Assembly: GCA_002787235.1 (NCBI GenBank)
Contig: PCWG01000018.1
Location: 1-36,051, forward strand
DNA length: 36,051 bases
DNA from: Nitrospinae bacterium CG11_big_fil_rev_8_21_14_0_20_45_15
GTDB lineage: Bacteria > Nitrospinota > Nitrospinia > Nitrospinales > VA-1
Direction of reading: 5' to 3'
A program made the position numbers and the translations under genes. Shown piece after piece: positions 25,089 to 34,400 of this stretch. Under the pieces are notes generated by a model. It was not told the origin of the DNA. It did no database searches and was given only the letters and a program-made list of their open reading frames with translations. Numbering within the stretch: position 1 is the first letter of the stretch; each line of letters opens with the position of its first letter.

Positions 25089-26063
25089 ATGAATAAAACG
25101 TTGTTGAGTTTGATAGTATATGTGGCGACGCTGGGCGTTTTCCACAATGTGCTATTTCCCATCTTCACGCCTAAAGAAATAGGCATGGTGATGAATCGGT
25201 ATGTGTATTACTTGATTATGGTTTTGACTGTAATCTTCTTGCATTTGATAATGAAATTGAAGCCTACAATGGCTTTTAGGGGACTGATGGTGTGGACCCT
25301 GGGATTTTATTTTTACAAATTTATCCTGTTTCCACCCGTACCATGGACCCTCTTTATTACTTACATGATGTTGTGGTCGATCGGAACTTTCCTGTATATC
25401 AGCCAGGATCCGATTACCTTTCGTGAGTTCAGAGAGCCCATCGTAAAGACAATTGTTGGCGAATATAAATTCGCTCAAATTCTTGTCTTCACCTTGATGC
25501 CCTTTTTGGTAGGTTTTGGTACCTATAAGGCGCTTTATCCGACCTTTGAGGAGCCCGTTGAGTTGAGAACAGTTCATCCTGCGCCCCCTGCAACGACCAA
25601 GGTTCATGGTAAAACCTATGCGTTGGAAGGTTTGCAGAATCCATTCCGTATTGCAGAGCAGGATGACTATCAAGATAGTTTTCCTTTTCTCGATGCAGAC
25701 AAGTCTGAATATATGCGACATATAACAGACGGTGGATCACTGTTCTTTCAGAATTGTCATTACTGTCATGGTGATCAGTTGAATGGTTTGGGTATGTTCT
25801 CCCATGTGTTCAACCCGACTCCAGCTAACTTTGTTGACCCAGGTACGATTGCTATGTTGAGAGAATCTTTTCTCTTCTGGCGGGTTTCCAAAGGTGGCCC
25901 AGGACTTCCAAATGAATCTACTCCATGGTCATCGGCTATGCCCCCATGGGAAGAGCATTTGAAGACTGACGAGATCTGGAAGATCATCCTGTTTGAATAC
26001 TGGTATACAGGATGGCATCCAAGAACATTCGATGGTGAGTCTTCAATCACCCTGAAAGAATAG
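25089..26063 (+). CDS. Membrane-anchored mono-haem cytochrome c
   Basis: The 324-residue product has several membrane spans in its first 165 residues (TLLSLIVYVATLGVF, YVYYLIMVLTVIFL, GLMVWTLGFYFYKFILF, and two more). A periplasmic domain follows with one haem c motif, CHYCH at residues 223-227, and a likely distal methionine in WSSAMPPWEE. The end, TDEIWKIILFEYWYTG, is the usual last helix of a class I cytochrome c. GGAG lies five bases before the ATG, and the gene follows the di-haem cytochrome by nine bases. It is part of the same electron-transfer complex, probably co-translated. Confidence 0.85.
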   Translation: MNKTLLSLIVYVATLGVFHNVLFPIFTPKEIGMVMNRYVYYLIMVLTVIFLHLIMKLKPTMAFRGLMVWTLGFYFYKFILFPPVPWTLFITYMMLWSIGTFLYISQDPITFREFREPIVKTIVGEYKFAQILVFTLMPFLVGFGTYKALYPTFEEPVELRTVHPAPPATTKVHGKTYALEGLQNPFRIAEQDDYQDSFPFLDADKSEYMRHITDGGSLFFQNCHYCHGDQLNGLGMFSHVFNPTPANFVDPGTIAMLRESFLFWRVSKGGPGLPNESTPWSSAMPPWEEHLKTDEIWKIILFEYWYTGWHPRTFDGESSITLKE

Positions 26064-26117
26064 TTCTAACTCAATTTTAAAAACGGTTATTAAAAACCTA
26101 CTTAATAATGGTGAATC

Positions 26118-27872
26118 ATGTTTCATAATTTCAATTACAAAAAGCCCCTTGCAGCGTTGTTGGCTTTTACTGTGAGTCTTGGAATGTCGGTAAGTGTTTA
26201 TGCCGCCACTCCGGATATAGTAAAAAAAGACGTGCTTGAATTGGGCAAAAAGACCTACTTCAGACGTTGTGTCTGGTGTCACGGAGTCGAAGGCGGTGGA
26301 GATGGCCCCTCGGCGGATAGATTGTTCACACGACCAAGAAACTTCAACCAAGGTACCTTCAAGATCCGAACGACGGATTCTGGACACTTACCGATGGAAG
26401 AAGACTTGATTAAAACAGTTACGAACGGACTTCCTGGTTCAGCTATGCCCGCATGGGGTGAAGTTTTGAAGAAGGAAGAAATAGTTGCAGTCGTAAACTT
26501 TGTTAAAACATTGGTCCAGGATCGAAGTTTTGATGACGTTGAGGACGAAATAGTAGAGGTACAAGACTTCGGTAGCAACCCTTGGGGCACCAAGGGACCC
26601 TATCATTTAGGAATCCCACAAGAAGCGATTGATCAAGGTAAAGAAATCTTTATCAAGAACAAATGTTTCGAGTGCCATGGTGGTGAAGGTCGTGGCGATG
26701 GTAACCCAACGATGAAAGATGACTGGGGATTCCCGATTGTGGCTGCAGACTGGCAACAATGCTGGAACTTCCGCGGTAGTCGTCGGAATGCTTACGATCC
26801 ATTCAACGTAGTAAGAACGATTAATACGGGATTGAATGGTACGCCGATGCCTAACTTTAAGGATCAGATCAATCAAGAAGACAGATGGAAGATTGCGGCT
26901 TTCGTAAACTCCCTTTGTCCTCGAAAAAATATCGATCCTTTGGCCAACAAACCGGTTAGTGACTTTTTGATCAGTTCAGAATTCACAGCAGGACCCGTTG
27001 CCAAAACGATTGATGATCCGATGTGGACTGTGCCAGATTCTGATACCAAGATCACTGGCTGGCAGGATGATGAAGCTTACAAGGAAGAATGGGGAGCTGT
27101 TAACCGCCCCAGGAAAAACTATGTAGCTATGGCTGGTCAGATCACTCGTGGTAAACGAAACTTTGACCCTAAAGTAGACAATCTTTGGGTCACTTCTCGC
27201 TGGAGTGAAGAAGAAAATGCAGTTTACTATCTGGTTGAATATCACCTCCGATTTCTCTCCAACGATCCTGAATGGAAAGAAATGGTTGGTATTCAATGGC
27301 CTGCAAAACTGCAAGACCTCTTCGGTGCAGAAAAACCCTATTTCATCTATGGCGACTCTAAAAAGCCGGTCCATGTTTGGAGAGCGGACTTTCTGCCTGT
27401 AAATTACAAACCAACCAATGCGCCTAACCCAGAAGGATATAAGTTAGACGTGAAGGTTACAGAATTGAACGCACACGGCTTTGAAGATGTTAAGGTCCGT
27501 GAGAACCCTGTTGTAGAAGTGGTAGACTCTATCTACAAACAAGGTCGCGTAAAAATTCTTTTCCGACGTGCATTGACCACTGAAAATGCGGATAAACTGG
27601 AAGTTCAAATTCCGGCTCAAAAATTTATCCCTATATCTTTCATGCAGTGGTCGGGTCGAGACCATGAGAAGGACGAACACATGGCTATTTCGACTTGGTT
27701 CTACACCATTCTTAAACCTCAGATTCCGAATTCAATTTATGTGAATGCGGTTATCATGGGTTGTGTGTTTGCGGGTTTCCAAGGCTGGTTGATGTGGATG
27801 ACGCGCCGCACAAGAAAAATGTATGACGACGGAGTTGTTCTCAGGGATCGATTGCCTGATCAACCGTCCTAG
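26118..27872 (+). CDS. Di-haem cytochrome c fused to ethylbenzene-dehydrogenase-like haem-b domain
   Basis: The 584-residue protein has a signal peptide (cut after SVYA near 29), then two cytochrome c domains with CVWCH (51-55) and CFECH (183-187). Likely axial methionines are in GSAMPAWGE and GTPMPNF. From about residue 280 a beta-rich domain resembles EB_dh-type haem-b subunits, the gamma subunits of ethylbenzene dehydrogenase-like and nitrite oxidoreductase-like enzymes. A single C-terminal span (about 538-560) anchors it. In Nitrospira/Nitrospina such proteins are candidates for NxrC or related electron carriers. Here it closes the bd-like cluster, so it may link nitrite oxidation to the oxidase. 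That is inference. nxrA and nxrB are not in the window. Confidence 0.82.
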   Translation: MFHNFNYKKPLAALLAFTVSLGMSVSVYAATPDIVKKDVLELGKKTYFRRCVWCHGVEGGGDGPSADRLFTRPRNFNQGTFKIRTTDSGHLPMEEDLIKTVTNGLPGSAMPAWGEVLKKEEIVAVVNFVKTLVQDRSFDDVEDEIVEVQDFGSNPWGTKGPYHLGIPQEAIDQGKEIFIKNKCFECHGGEGRGDGNPTMKDDWGFPIVAADWQQCWNFRGSRRNAYDPFNVVRTINTGLNGTPMPNFKDQINQEDRWKIAAFVNSLCPRKNIDPLANKPVSDFLISSEFTAGPVAKTIDDPMWTVPDSDTKITGWQDDEAYKEEWGAVNRPRKNYVAMAGQITRGKRNFDPKVDNLWVTSRWSEEENAVYYLVEYHLRFLSNDPEWKEMVGIQWPAKLQDLFGAEKPYFIYGDSKKPVHVWRADFLPVNYKPTNAPNPEGYKLDVKVTELNAHGFEDVKVRENPVVEVVDSIYKQGRVKILFRRALTTENADKLEVQIPAQKFIPISFMQWSGRDHEKDEHMAISTWFYTILKPQIPNSIYVNAVIMGCVFAGFQGWLMWMTRRTRKMYDDGVVLRDRLPDQPS

Positions 27873-27898
27873 TCGACATTAGTAAACAGGTACAGGAA

Positions 27899-27926
27899 AG
27901 CCCGCCGTGAGGCGGGCTTTTTTTTT
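27899..27926 (+). terminator. Strong Rho-independent terminator of the respiratory cluster
   Basis: AGCCCGCC pairs perfectly with GGCGGGCT around GTGA, followed by nine T residues counting the last of the stem. It begins 26 bases after the last cytochrome gene. Confidence 0.95.
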
Positions 27927-28048
27927 GTTTTAATTTGTAAGATTTGACACAACGGAGTGAATGAAAAGTTGATGCGTCCAATGACAAATTCAAACGAAAC
28001 AGTTGCACCACTGGAATAGAATTTTTAAGTTATAGGGGGCTCTGTATG

Positions 28049-29311
28049 CTATTGAGTATGAATGAGGTGGAGGCGTAGCAAGTTTAAAGCGGCTTGGGCA
28101 GATCTTTCTTTATTGATGCATCTGTCATCGTGAAAGAGAAATCGTTTGGCATAAGTGTTGTTTTCGCTCGATACACCTATATAGACCAAACCTACAGGTT
28201 TTTCAGCGGTTCCACCCCCGGGGCCGGCTATACCGGTGGTGGATAACCCCAAGTGGGTTCCCGCATTTTTTCTAACTCCTAATGCCAATGCCTTGGCGGT
28301 TTCTTCACTGACTGCACCGTGCTCGATGAGTGTTGATTCTGGAACATGCAGAAGTCTCATTTTTGCCGCATTTGAATAGACTGTAATGCCTTCCATAAAA
28401 TAGGTTGAGCTACCAGGAACTTGAGTAAGGCGATGACCGATCAAGCCACCAGTGCAAGATTCGGCAACGGCAAGGGTGTGTTTCTTTTTTAATAATAATT
28501 TCCCAACACATTCTTCCAGTGTTTCTTCGTCGTGAGCATAGATGTTTTCTCCTAAAAATGGAGTCAACAAGTTTTCAGCAGTGAGAAGTTTCTTGTGGGC
28601 GTTTTCAAGCGATAGATCGACGCTGGACAGACGAATATTGACACCGTAATATGAGGGTAAGGACGCAATGGTTACGGCTTTCTCTAGCTCCTCAACGCTT
28701 CCGATACGATTCCATATTTCTGATTCGCTCATGCCTGTGGTTTTTATAAGTCTATGAACGATGCAGGTATTATTTTCCTTTGCAAGTTGTGGGTGTATGT
28801 ATTTATCATACAGATGCTTCATTTCCAGAGGAACTCCAGGCAGTGCATACATACGTTTGCCATCACGATTATAAAGCAAGCCGGGTGCTGAACCCTTTTC
28901 ATTGTAAAGCGGTTCACAAATTGAGGGTATTTCTGCCTGACGTTTGAACCGCTCGGTCATAGATTTTCCGCGTTTTTGCAAGATACGTTCTAAATTGGCA
29001 AGGGCCCCCGCATCAAGGGTCAAGCTGGTTTTAAAAAGATCGACCCATACATTTTTAGTGATATCATCATGGGTTGAGCCCAGTCCTCCCGTAGTGATTA
29101 CGATATCCACTCGGTCCAATGCGGTTTTCAGGCAGTCTTTGATTGCCTCGTGGTCATCACCAACAGAAGTGATGCGACAGACATCGATGCCAGTTTCTTG
29201 CAGGCGGGTTGATAGAAAACGTGAATTACTGTCAACGATCAAGCCACTGACAACTTCGTTTCCTATGGAAACAATTTCCGCTCGTCTCATATTTTTAATT
29301 TTGTCGAACAT
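28049..29311 (-). CDS. cinA: CinA-family protein (NMN amidohydrolase-type)
   Basis: The 420-residue protein has both CinA domains. The N-terminal MoCF-like domain has IVSIGNEVVSGLIVDSNS and ITTGGLGSTHDDITK. The C-terminal domain (from about 260) has AVAESCTGGLIGHRLT, with the catalytic serine of the nicotinamide-nucleotide amidase, and TGIAGPGGGTAEKPVGLVYI. Relatives deamidate NMN in pyridine-nucleotide salvage and hydrolyse ADP-ribose. Length and order are normal. An ATG at 29290 (MRRAEIVSIG) is an equally possible start. It is transcribed alone, divergent from the TPR gene. Confidence 0.93.
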   Translation of the reverse strand: MFDKIKNMRRAEIVSIGNEVVSGLIVDSNSRFLSTRLQETGIDVCRITSVGDDHEAIKDCLKTALDRVDIVITTGGLGSTHDDITKNVWVDLFKTSLTLDAGALANLERILQKRGKSMTERFKRQAEIPSICEPLYNEKGSAPGLLYNRDGKRMYALPGVPLEMKHLYDKYIHPQLAKENNTCIVHRLIKTTGMSESEIWNRIGSVEELEKAVTIASLPSYYGVNIRLSSVDLSLENAHKKLLTAENLLTPFLGENIYAHDEETLEECVGKLLLKKKHTLAVAESCTGGLIGHRLTQVPGSSTYFMEGITVYSNAAKMRLLHVPESTLIEHGAVSEETAKALALGVRKNAGTHLGLSTTGIAGPGGGTAEKPVGLVYIGVSSENNTYAKRFLFHDDRCINKERSAQAALNLLRLHLIHTQ

Positions 29312-29350
29312 GATTTTTAAAATTTAAAGTGATTAGAAAATTTCTATTAG

Positions 29351-29368
29351 ATTATTCTTTAGAATAAT
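29351..29368. promoter_or_regulatory. Perfect 18-base palindrome between cinA and the TPR gene
   Basis: ATTATTCT-TT-AGAATAAT is an exact dyad in the 113-base gap between the divergent genes. It is AT-rich and placed where an operator could affect both promoters. No U-run follows, so a terminator is unlikely. The binding protein is unknown. Confidence 0.4.
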
Positions 29369-29424
29369 ACGCTAACTGAAGAAGGGTCTGAAATTATTAA
29401 TATCCCCAACCTTGAATATTCTTT

Positions 29425-29889
29425 ATGAGTTTTTTACAAGACAAGCTGAATGATTTGAAACATGAAGACCCCGAACGTCGAGCTCTGGCGACTCAGGCAT
29501 TATGGAAGATGTGGTATCAGGAGGCCGGAGAATCTGGCGAAAAAGAAATACATATTGGTGTCGCTTTAATGGAGTCGGACAACTTATTACTCGCGGAAAA
29601 ACATTTTCTTAAAATGATAGAAGACTATCCAGAGTTTTCAGAAGCGCAAAACAAATTAGCAACTGTTTTGTATATGTTGGGCAAGTACCATGAAGCGATA
29701 ACAAGTTGCAAAAAGGTAACACTTAATAATCCAAACCATTTCGGTGCCTGGAATGGAATGGGTCTTTGTCAGTTTCAGTTAGGACACTTTGACGAAGCCA
29801 TTGTAAGCTTCCAAAAAGCTTTGGAGATTCAACCCTACGCTGAGGGGAATGCACACTACATTGCCCGTTGTCGTGGAAACTTGAATTGA
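29425..29889 (+). CDS. Tetratricopeptide-repeat protein
   Basis: This 154-residue protein is built mainly of TPR helices. Three repeats are visible from about residue 45: LLLAEKHFLKMIEDYPEF, EAQNKLATVLYMLGKYHEAI with NNPNH, and AWNGMGLCQFQLGHFDEAI with LEIQPY. The charged N-terminus (LNDLKHEDPERRALATQAL) is helical and has no signal peptide, so it is probably cytoplasmic. TPRs bind partner proteins. No partner can be named. No clear Shine-Dalgarno precedes the ATG. The MFS transporter gene follows 92 bases later on the same strand. Confidence 0.8.
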   Translation: MSFLQDKLNDLKHEDPERRALATQALWKMWYQEAGESGEKEIHIGVALMESDNLLLAEKHFLKMIEDYPEFSEAQNKLATVLYMLGKYHEAITSCKKVTLNNPNHFGAWNGMGLCQFQLGHFDEAIVSFQKALEIQPYAEGNAHYIARCRGNLN

Positions 29890-29981
29890 TAGCAATCCGA
29901 TGATTATATATTAAGACATGCTTCTCCAGAATCAAATGATCGAGATGGAGAAATTATTGAAATATTTGTTGAGGTAAAAGT

Positions 29982-31211
29982 ATTTTAGACACAAGTCAAT
30001 CTTTTGAAACCAAACCGGTAGATGAAGTTTATGCGAAGACCTACCGGTTTGATTTATGGCGCGGTGCCTGCGATGGAATTTTGGCTACGGGTGCGCAAAC
30101 CTTTTGTCTGTTCATTGCGATCCGATATTATGATGCCAGTGAAGGTGTGAAATCTGCCATTGCCTCAGCACCCTTTTTAGGCATGTTTTGTTCCCTCCTT
30201 CTCGTTCACTACCTTTCTTCTGGTGGATGGAAAAAATCAACTTGTGGGGCAATTCCCTCCCTCATTACGGGAGCAGGATTGGTTGTTGCCGCATGCGCTG
30301 ATTCTGTCGGAATTTTTGCTTTATGTGTGGTAGCGGCCTACTTGTCTCGAAGTGCCTTGATTCCTTTTGTAACGTCTATTTATAAGGACAATTACCCACA
30401 CTCGAAGCGCGGTGTATCGATCTCTAAGCCATTGATGACAACGGTTGGAGTTTCAGCAGTTTTTGGATTTGGAGGATCTCTGATTCTGGAATCGGATATC
30501 GGTCATTTCCGATGGTTGCTTCTTATATTAGGGATCGCAGGATTTGTGAAGGCTTGGGCAGTTTATTCGATGCCGTCTCAGCCGATAGAAAAAACAGCTC
30601 ATAAAAACCCTTTTGGGAATTTGAAATATTTATTCCTGGACCCTTCATTTGGTTATGTATTGCTGACCTGGTTCATCATGGGGTTTGCCAATTTGTGGAC
30701 CCTTCCTCTGAAGGTGGATTATGTTGCCTCGGCTAAATATGGAATTGAAGCCTCAGCTTTTATTGTGGCACTCATTACTACTATTATTCCCGATACTTTT
30801 CGTTTTCTATTCATACCTTTTTGGGCAAAGTTGTTTGACCGGATGAATTTTATTGTGTTGCGGATTGTATTGAATTTGACGTTTGCTTTGGGAATCGGAT
30901 TATTTTTTATCAGTAAAAATTTGATTGTCATAGGCATCGGTTCTGCACTCATTGGGTTTTCATTTTCAGGAGGGTATATAGCGTGGAGTCTATGGGTCAC
31001 GCGATATGCGCCACCGGGCAAGACCGCGGCTTATATGTCCGTGCATGTCTTTCTGACGGGAGTGAGAGGAACCCTGGGACCGATTATCGGTTATTGGACA
31101 GCATCAAAAATAGGGACGGTCAACATTGGTATTTTATCTTCTGCGATGATGGTTTTTGCTTCAGTGATGTTGATTCCAGAAATTAAAAAAATTCGAATTT
31201 CAGAGAGTTGA
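29982..31211 (+). CDS. MFS-type transporter, probable ATT start
   Basis: The product has about 11-12 hydrophobic spans and the general look of a major-facilitator permease (DLWRGACDGILATGAQTF at the first span, GMFCSLLLVHYL, later GYIAWSLWVTRYAPPGKTAAYM). The substrate is unknown. The first ordinary start codon in frame, TTG at 30081, lies inside the first span. The frame stays open back to 29973, and the only start-like codon there is ATT at 29982, six bases after GAGGT. That start gives about 409 residues with a polar N-terminus ending in the conserved-looking RFDLWRGA. A 10-codon frame (MEKLLKYLLR, 29945-29977) ends on the same GAGGT, so coupling is possible. A sequence error is the alternative. 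Confidence 0.65.
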   Translation: MLDTSQSFETKPVDEVYAKTYRFDLWRGACDGILATGAQTFCLFIAIRYYDASEGVKSAIASAPFLGMFCSLLLVHYLSSGGWKKSTCGAIPSLITGAGLVVAACADSVGIFALCVVAAYLSRSALIPFVTSIYKDNYPHSKRGVSISKPLMTTVGVSAVFGFGGSLILESDIGHFRWLLLILGIAGFVKAWAVYSMPSQPIEKTAHKNPFGNLKYLFLDPSFGYVLLTWFIMGFANLWTLPLKVDYVASAKYGIEASAFIVALITTIIPDTFRFLFIPFWAKLFDRMNFIVLRIVLNLTFALGIGLFFISKNLIVIGIGSALIGFSFSGGYIAWSLWVTRYAPPGKTAAYMSVHVFLTGVRGTLGPIIGYWTASKIGTVNIGILSSAMMVFASVMLIPEIKKIRISES

Positions 31212-31409
31212 TTTTATTTAAACCCGTTTGTGAAAGACTGTAGAAGATCCATCGTGCGGCAGTGACGGTGCTGATAGAATCTACCGATAGTTGTTTTAAA
31301 ACTTTAATTGTTATTGCTAAAATAGAAGGCGATAGAGTTAAAACCCACAGGAAGACTCGATGGCTGAATGACTCTGGCCCACGGGCCTCAGTTCTTGCCG
31401 GAAGATATA

Positions 31410-34400
31410 ATGACTGATAAAAATAGAATTCTACATTCTATCGATGCATTGTTTTCCGAATTAGAAGGCAAGGTGTCACCTCTAGTTTTTCAATTCTTCA
31501 AAGTTCTGCGAGAATTTTATGAATCTGATGAAGACCTCTCTGCACTCTCAGAGATCCGCATTGATGAAATTCTGGAACGTTTAAAATCACTCGACCCCAC
31601 CATCGAGTCAGCCAGTTTTAGTAATGAATCCTTGAGGATTTCACTCAACGATTCATTACTGGAATTGTCCAAGATTGGCAAAAATCCCTTTGCCATTGCC
31701 GTTGGGCCTAAAAATACCTTCATCGCTCAGATAAGAAATGTTCCCGCCAAAGAAGAGCCTGAAGCAAGAAGAGTTTTCAAAACTTCTGAAATAACTTTTA
31801 ATCTGCCAGAAGAACTTCGACGCCAATTTGAGGAACAAGTCGAACTCCTGAAAAAAGAAGAGGAGAAAACCAATCAAAAGGTTCGCGAACTTTTGAAAAA
31901 GGAAGCTGAACTTGAGGCTGAAAAAAATCGTATCGAATCTGAAAGTCTGAATTTTCAAGCGGACTTTAAGGAAGAGAGCAAAAAATTATCTGAAAAATTT
32001 GAAGAAGAACGCAAACAAGCCAATGCTGAGATTTCTAAACTCAAAAAAAGTTTGGCAATTGCTCAGGATCTGGAACAGGAGCTTTTAGGGAAACATAAAA
32101 AAAGTCTGGATGAGTTTGTTGAGAGCCGTTCAAAAATGGAAGAAAGTTTCTCCACTCATGAGCGTGTGTTCCAAAATAAGTTTGCCGAAATGACACGATT
32201 GATGGAAGCACTATCCAAGAGTGAGAAGGAACTCTCTCAGAAAGTAACAAATGACCGACAAAGATTATCCGCTCGCGATCGAATTTCGAGCGAAACTTTA
32301 GAGGAAGCCCAAGCGAAATTAAAGTCTTTGAGTGCAGACTTGGAAGGATTGAGAAAAGATCGGAAAAATATCAGGGCTCGTTACAAAGAAGACGTTGAGG
32401 CAAAGAAAAAAGAATTGGATAAAGAGTTTACGCGTCGGTCGGAATATCATTTACGTCGGATTGATGAATGGGAAGAGGAAGAGAATCGCTTGAATCGAGA
32501 AAACGAACATCTGCGAGTCCGAGAGCAGTCTCTTTCGGTTGAAATCAAATCAAAAACCGATGAGCATTTCAAAGAACGCCAGGCCACTCTGGATCAATTG
32601 GAAGCAAAACTTAAAAAAAGTCAGAAAGAAATTCTTAAGCAGGAGCGCGAAGTGGAGCGTGACAAAGAAGGTCTTAAAATGCTGTTAAAGCAAGTTCGGG
32701 GAAAGACCATTGATCCTGAAATTTTAACGCCAATATTAAAGGATCAGGAAAAAATTACGCGCAGAAAAAAGAAAATTTTAAAAACTATTGAAGATACTGA
32801 GAAACTGGCTCGCGGTGATGTGGATGAGAAAATTCAAGCGATCGAAGCTGAGAAGCAAAAGGCTTTTTCTAAATTGGATCCTATTTACGAGGAATTGGAA
32901 TCCGAACGCAAGCGCTTGATGAAGAAGGAATCTGTCTTGGTCAAACGGGAAAAGGAAGAGTTGGAACGATTGAATCAGGAATACGAAGAATTGAAGGGCA
33001 CTTTTGAAGTTGATCAGATTGAAAAAGAAATGAAATTAGATGAAAGAGAGGATCAACTTTTTGAAGAAGAAGAAGAAATTTTTCAGACCCGGGATAAGCT
33101 TTTAAAGGAAGAAGCCCAAATTGTTAAAAAACGAATGGACAATGATGCGGCGATAGAGTCTGAGCTTGAGGAAATGCTGGGGATCAAATCGGCCACTTTG
33201 GCAAACCAATCAGAAATCAATTCATTTCTTGAGAATTTTCAGCAAACTTACTCGGACATCATTGATGTGCAACAGCAGGATTATGAGACGTTTAAATCCC
33301 GCATTTCAGAGATAGAAAACATTGCCTCGAAAGTTGCTGAAAGCTTGAAGGAACATGAAGCTCAATCCAGAGAAATTTTTACGGCAAGTGAAGAGGCTTT
33401 GAAAGAACGACTGGAAAAGAAAGAAGAGCTGGCGGCTCGATTGGAAAAAGATCTACGTGCGAAAATGAGTGAGTATAAGTCTCATATGGAAGATTTGACT
33501 CGTGTTAAAGAGGACATCGCCAGGGAAGGGGAGAGCCAGAAAAGAGAGCTTTTGGAAAGCGTGTCACATTACGAAGATAAACTGCAAGACTTGGGACAGG
33601 CTTTCGAAGAGCTGTCCACAGCATTCCATAAAGAAAAAGAGAAGGGGCGCATTGAAATCAAGGAAGAGACCGATGAACGGAAGCCTCTGGAGTTTGATGC
33701 GGCACTTGCTCAGGCAGAGTGGCCTTTGGCTGTTCGTCACAGGTTAGGAAATATTTCTCAGGGAGAGCATCCCCCTCATATTGAAGAATACATCTACAAA
33801 TTGTCTGATACCTGGACTTTATGGGTTCCTGTGAAACCGGGGAAGTTTCAAATGGGATCTTCCCGTCCCAAAGACTATGCACCGCAGAGCATGGAGTCTA
33901 TTGCGAAGCCATTCAGGATCATGAAGTATCCCGTCACGAATGTTGAATTTTTTCGTTTTATTGCTGAAACGAATTACAAAACGGATGTTGAGGGGGGAAT
34001 TGGCGGGGTTGCTTTTGTACGTGGAAATTCTAAGAAAAATGAGAGCTTCAGTAATCCCGCTCTGCAAGCTGTGGAATCGGCATTTTGGTTACAGCCCGAT
34101 GGATTTTCTGAATCTCTCTATGGCAAGTACAACCACCCTGTGACTCAGGTAACATGGAGGGATGCTCAGGCCTATTGCCAATGGAAAAGTGAACAGTTGG
34201 GGCAGAAGGTACGACTCCCCACTGAAGCCGAATGGGAATACGTGGCTCGTAATTTCGGCGAGGCCAGTACGGAGGACTTTTATTGGTCGAAAGAAGAAAT
34301 TCCGCAACATTGTAATATCGAGGAGACGGGGATTGGAGATACAACGCCCGTTGATCATTTTCCCGAAAGCGAACTCATTGGCGGGAGCTGTGATCTTTTT

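Noticed and set aside
26118-27872. Nitrite oxidoreductase gamma subunit (nxrC) as a firm call
   Set aside because: The domain is similar, but nxrA and nxrB are not nearby and several EB_dh-like proteins occur in such genomes, so no symbol was given.
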